A stretch of DNA of 64,000 nucleotides from Macrobrachium rosenbergii (Eukaryota; Arthropoda; Malacostraca; Decapoda; Palaemonidae), in the NCBI RefSeq assembly GCF_040412425.1, contig NC_089753.1, forward strand, positions 38,218,913 to 38,282,912, in the 5' to 3' direction. The number at the start of each line of letters is the position of its first letter. Position 1 is the stretch's first letter. Made by a program: the position numbers and the translations under genes. Positions 61,030 through 64,000 of the stretch are shown in pieces. A model generated the notes under the pieces. The model worked only from the letters and a program-made list of their open reading frames with translations, was not told the DNA's origin and did not search any database.

Positions 61030-61086
<57 letters not shown>
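60941..61086. repeat. 72 bp duplication carrying (AAT)n
   Basis: TCCAGACAAGACTGACTTAT followed by AAT units occurs at 60941 and 61013. The AAT runs are 60958-60987 and 61031-61085, so repeat length differs between the copies. Confidence 0.92.
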
Positions 61087-61363
61087 GTTAAGTGTACCTT
61101 AGTTTTACCAGACCACTGAGCTGATTAACAGCTCTCCTATAGGGCTGGCCCGAAGGATTAGACTTATTTTACGTGGCTAAGAACCAATTGGTTACTTAGC
61201 AACGGGACCTACAGCTTATTGTGGAATCCGACCCATATTATAGCGAGAAATGAATTTCTATCACCAGAAATAAATTCCTCTAACTCTTCATCAGCCGGCC
61301 GGAGACTCGAACTCGGGCCTAGCGAGTGCTAGTCCACAGCTCTACCGACTCGTCCAACGAAGA
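61085..61363 (-). mobile_element. tRNA-derived SINE I, full-length copy
   Basis: On the minus strand the head has an A-box-like GAGTCGGTAGAGC (61339-61351) and B box GAGTTCGAGTCTC (61302-61314), matching the polymerase III tRNA promoter pattern. A ~200 bp body follows (GTGATAGAAATTCATTTCTC, GTTCTTAGCCACGTAAAATA, CTTCGGGCCAGCCC), ending GGTCTGGTAAAACTAAGGTA, CACTTAACT and an (ATT)n tail. Both flanks are AAT repeat, so the target duplication cannot be delimited. Two shorter copies lie at 44649 and 30149. Confidence 0.85.
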
Positions 61364-61492
61364 GCTAATAATAATAATATCTCGGAAGAAGACTCAAACA
61401 AACTTCATCAATAAAATGGTGCAACGACAAAACTCGTACGGGAACGTGAGAAATTGCAATATAAACTTACCGGCATCCAAATGGTCATTCTT

Positions 61493-61496
<4 letters not shown>

Positions 61497-61553
<57 letters not shown>

Positions 61554-61558
61554 CTCCC

Positions 61559-61629
<71 letters not shown>
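61497..61629. repeat. Duplicated (AAT)n plus ACCTCCCT unit
   Basis: AAT 61497-61551, TACCTCCCTT, AAT 61559-61628, TACCTCCCT: the array and its 3' flank are duplicated. Confidence 0.95.
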
Positions 61630-62294
<665 letters not shown>

Positions 62295-62413
62295 CTTGTG
62301 GTTTAGATTCCTTATTCTTTAATCTGCAAAATACAAGCCTTCGAAGACAGTTCTCTTTATCAGGTACCCATCCCGTCTTACTGCAGCCCAACACGATAAA
62401 ATATACATACATT

Positions 62414-62540
<127 letters not shown>

Positions 62541-62639
62541 TTTATCGACTCTGCTGCATCACTACAACCTTGAGAAGACAGCAAGCAACTGGGGAACCAC
62601 GCGTTCGAGACCTCGACCGAAACAGGTACAGGTAAAAAA

Positions 62640-62840
62640 CAGCTCGAGACGAGACCAGCCCATTAATCCCCGGATGTCATTCGCTGGCAAATGATGCGAA
62701 AGCGGCCGCCAGCCCATCCGATGCAAGCATTGCAGTTACCCCGTTATTGCAAAACCGCAGTTACGAATCACCGCTGTAATTGCCTCTCGGTTGCTTCCCG
62801 GGCATAGGGTATCTCGAGTTCGGAGCGAGGGGTGACGGGA
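62640..62840. other. GC-rich island
   Basis: Words such as AAGCGGCCGCCAGCCCATCC and GTTGCTTCCCGGGCATAGGG stand out from AT-rich flanks. GCAGTTAC occurs twice (about 62731 and 62756), and GTAATTGC once. Frames run into the purine array and are not called. Confidence 0.45.
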
Positions 62841-62841
62841 G

Positions 62842-63007
62842 AGGAGGAGGAGGAGGAGGAGGAGGGAGGAGGAGGAGGAGGAGGAGGAGGAGGAGGAGGA
62901 AGAAGAGAAGAAGGAGGAGGAGAAGGATTAGGAAGAAGAAGAAGAAGAAGAAGAAGAAGAAGCAGAAGAAGAAGAAGAAGAGGAGGAGGAGGAGGAGGAG
63001 GAGGAGG
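62842..63007. repeat. (GGA)n/(GAA)n purine array
   Basis: GGA 62842-62900, mixed GAA/GGA, GAA 62932-62980 and GGA 62980-63007. Plus-strand Arg-, Glu- and Gly-rich frames are artefacts. Confidence 0.95.
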
Positions 63008-63124
63008 CGAAACTTAAAAGGGAGGGGCTGGTAAGAGGATGGATGAAAACAAAATGGATATTAGCTTTCACTTCCGACAGTTAGTAAGCGTGTATACTCT
63101 ATTATATTTATTTACAAAAATTGA

Positions 63125-63127
<3 letters not shown>

Positions 63128-63195
<68 letters not shown>
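63128..63195. repeat. (GA)n microsatellite
   Basis: Pure GA run. Confidence 0.97.
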
Positions 63196-63197
<2 letters not shown>

Positions 63198-63534
63198 TTA
63201 CGTGACCGAGGAAAATCAAAATACCAATAACTCTCGTAGCAGTAATAATAACTCTAATGTCATCAGACGAATTACAAAAAGGCATCAAACTTATCGAACG
63301 TAAATGGACTCTTAAAAGAATTATTATTACAAAGCTCTCAAACTAAATCACCTGTGCCTCGACAGCCAGAGGCCACCTTTGATCCTATATATATATGGAG
63401 CCATACAGAGATGTTATTGCATTACAACTTCCTGTATTGGTGTATACGCGCCTGCAGACACGTATGGTACATGGAGAGGGTGATAAAGATTGTATGTGCA
63501 TAACATCCTAGATTCAACGGTGAACGTACATGTC

Positions 63535-63538
<4 letters not shown>

Positions 63539-63596
<58 letters not shown>
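63539..63596. repeat. (AT)n microsatellite
   Basis: Pure AT run. Flanks 63196-63538 and 63597-63818 are unique and unrecognised. Confidence 0.97.
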
Positions 63597-63599
<3 letters not shown>

Positions 63600-63818
63600 C
63601 TCTTGTATTTATCACGTATCACAGTAGTTTTGAAATTACTTGTACTTTCAATATATGAAAAACATCAGGTTATTCTGTAATTTCTTTCTTCGGATAGAGT
63701 TTTAGTTAAACTTGTAGCTCAATATCATATCAGTGGAAAATCTATCATGTACACAGGAAAAAGTATATGCATTAATACACTCTGTACTTTATTGTTGGCG
63801 TTTGGTTCCTAGTGTTCG

Positions 63819-64000
63819 TCCGTATACGCATAATATGCATACCAGCAATGACAAAAGGTTGCCATGTAGATTATATATACATATATATGTGTATACACAT
63901 ATTATACGCGCACATAATATGTGTATACACATATATATGTATATATAATCTACATGGCAACCTTTTGTCATTGCTGGTATGCATATTATGCGTATACGGA
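63819..64000. repeat. Near-perfect 182 bp palindrome at window edge
   Basis: The sequence from TCCGTATACGCATAATATGC (63819) is mirrored by its reverse complement ending GCATATTATGCGTATACGGA (64000). The centre is at 63909/63910 with no spacer and only a two-base mismatch near the centre that I could find. It ends exactly at the window edge, so the true extent is unknown. Confidence 0.93.

Noticed and set aside
62590..62625. B-box-like GCGTTCGAGACC as another tRNA-derived SINE
   Set aside because: No A box at the right distance and no second copy in the window.

Overview
This is a eukaryotic, gene-poor and extremely repeat-dense window. By eye roughly a seventh of it is microsatellite (mainly GA/TC, AT and AAT runs of 40 to 120 bp). 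Much of the rest is minisatellite arrays and dispersed repeats. No rRNA, no intact tRNA gene, no CRISPR, no bacterial signal and no recognisable viral gene was seen. The repeat style and several dispersed families are, from memory, typical of decapod crustaceans (prawn, crayfish or crab). These include a multi-hairpin element with an internal palindrome around 'GGCTAGAGGGCTGCAA', and a ~310 bp family containing 'GAGGTCATTCAGCGCTGAAA'. The species cannot be fixed from the sequence alone, and no database was searched.

Layout. 0-10 kb: AAT/AAG, AT and GA arrays, a ~26 bp minisatellite with higher-order structure (0.74-1.29 kb), family B copy 1 (2.87-3.18 kb), a 246 bp MITE-like element with 4 bp target duplications (3.90-4.15 kb), family A copy 1 (5.79-6.20 kb), a 193 bp foldback (8.3-8.5 kb) and a degenerate non-LTR-like 3' end (9.06-9.22 kb). 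10-20 kb: a 30/60 bp minisatellite open on both strands (10.45-11.43 kb), a G-quadruplex motif (12.40 kb), an inverted repeat (13.43-13.58 kb), a ~28 bp minisatellite (17.2-17.9 kb), family B copy 2 and family A copy 2. 20-30 kb: dense AAT and GA arrays, two GC-richer islands (22.48-22.69 and 24.14-24.60 kb) and a 17 bp minisatellite (24.6-25.05 kb). 30-41 kb: three GA-linked tandem units, one holding a 39 bp SINE scrap with a 13 bp target duplication (30.15 kb); family B copies 3 and 4; family A copy 3; polypyrimidine and GA-composite higher-order arrays; a tRNA-derived SINE (37.3-37.45 kb); a LINE ORF remnant (38.2 kb); and a 58 bp array with 173 bp higher-order period (39.45-40.33 kb). 41-64 kb: more arrays, SINE III and its inverted tails, family A copy 4 (minus strand), a full tRNA-derived SINE I copy (61.1-61.36 kb), a GC-richer island (62.6-62.8 kb) and a near-perfect 182 bp palindrome that ends exactly at the window edge.

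Genes. I cannot support any protein-coding gene. Almost every long open frame translates a microsatellite (IYIY, SLSL, RERE) or a minisatellite whose unit is a multiple of three. The window is best read as an intergenic or long-intron block shaped by small retroelements, foldback elements and slippage. The recurring theme is that retroelement 3' ends and purine-rich parts of elements adjoin microsatellites.
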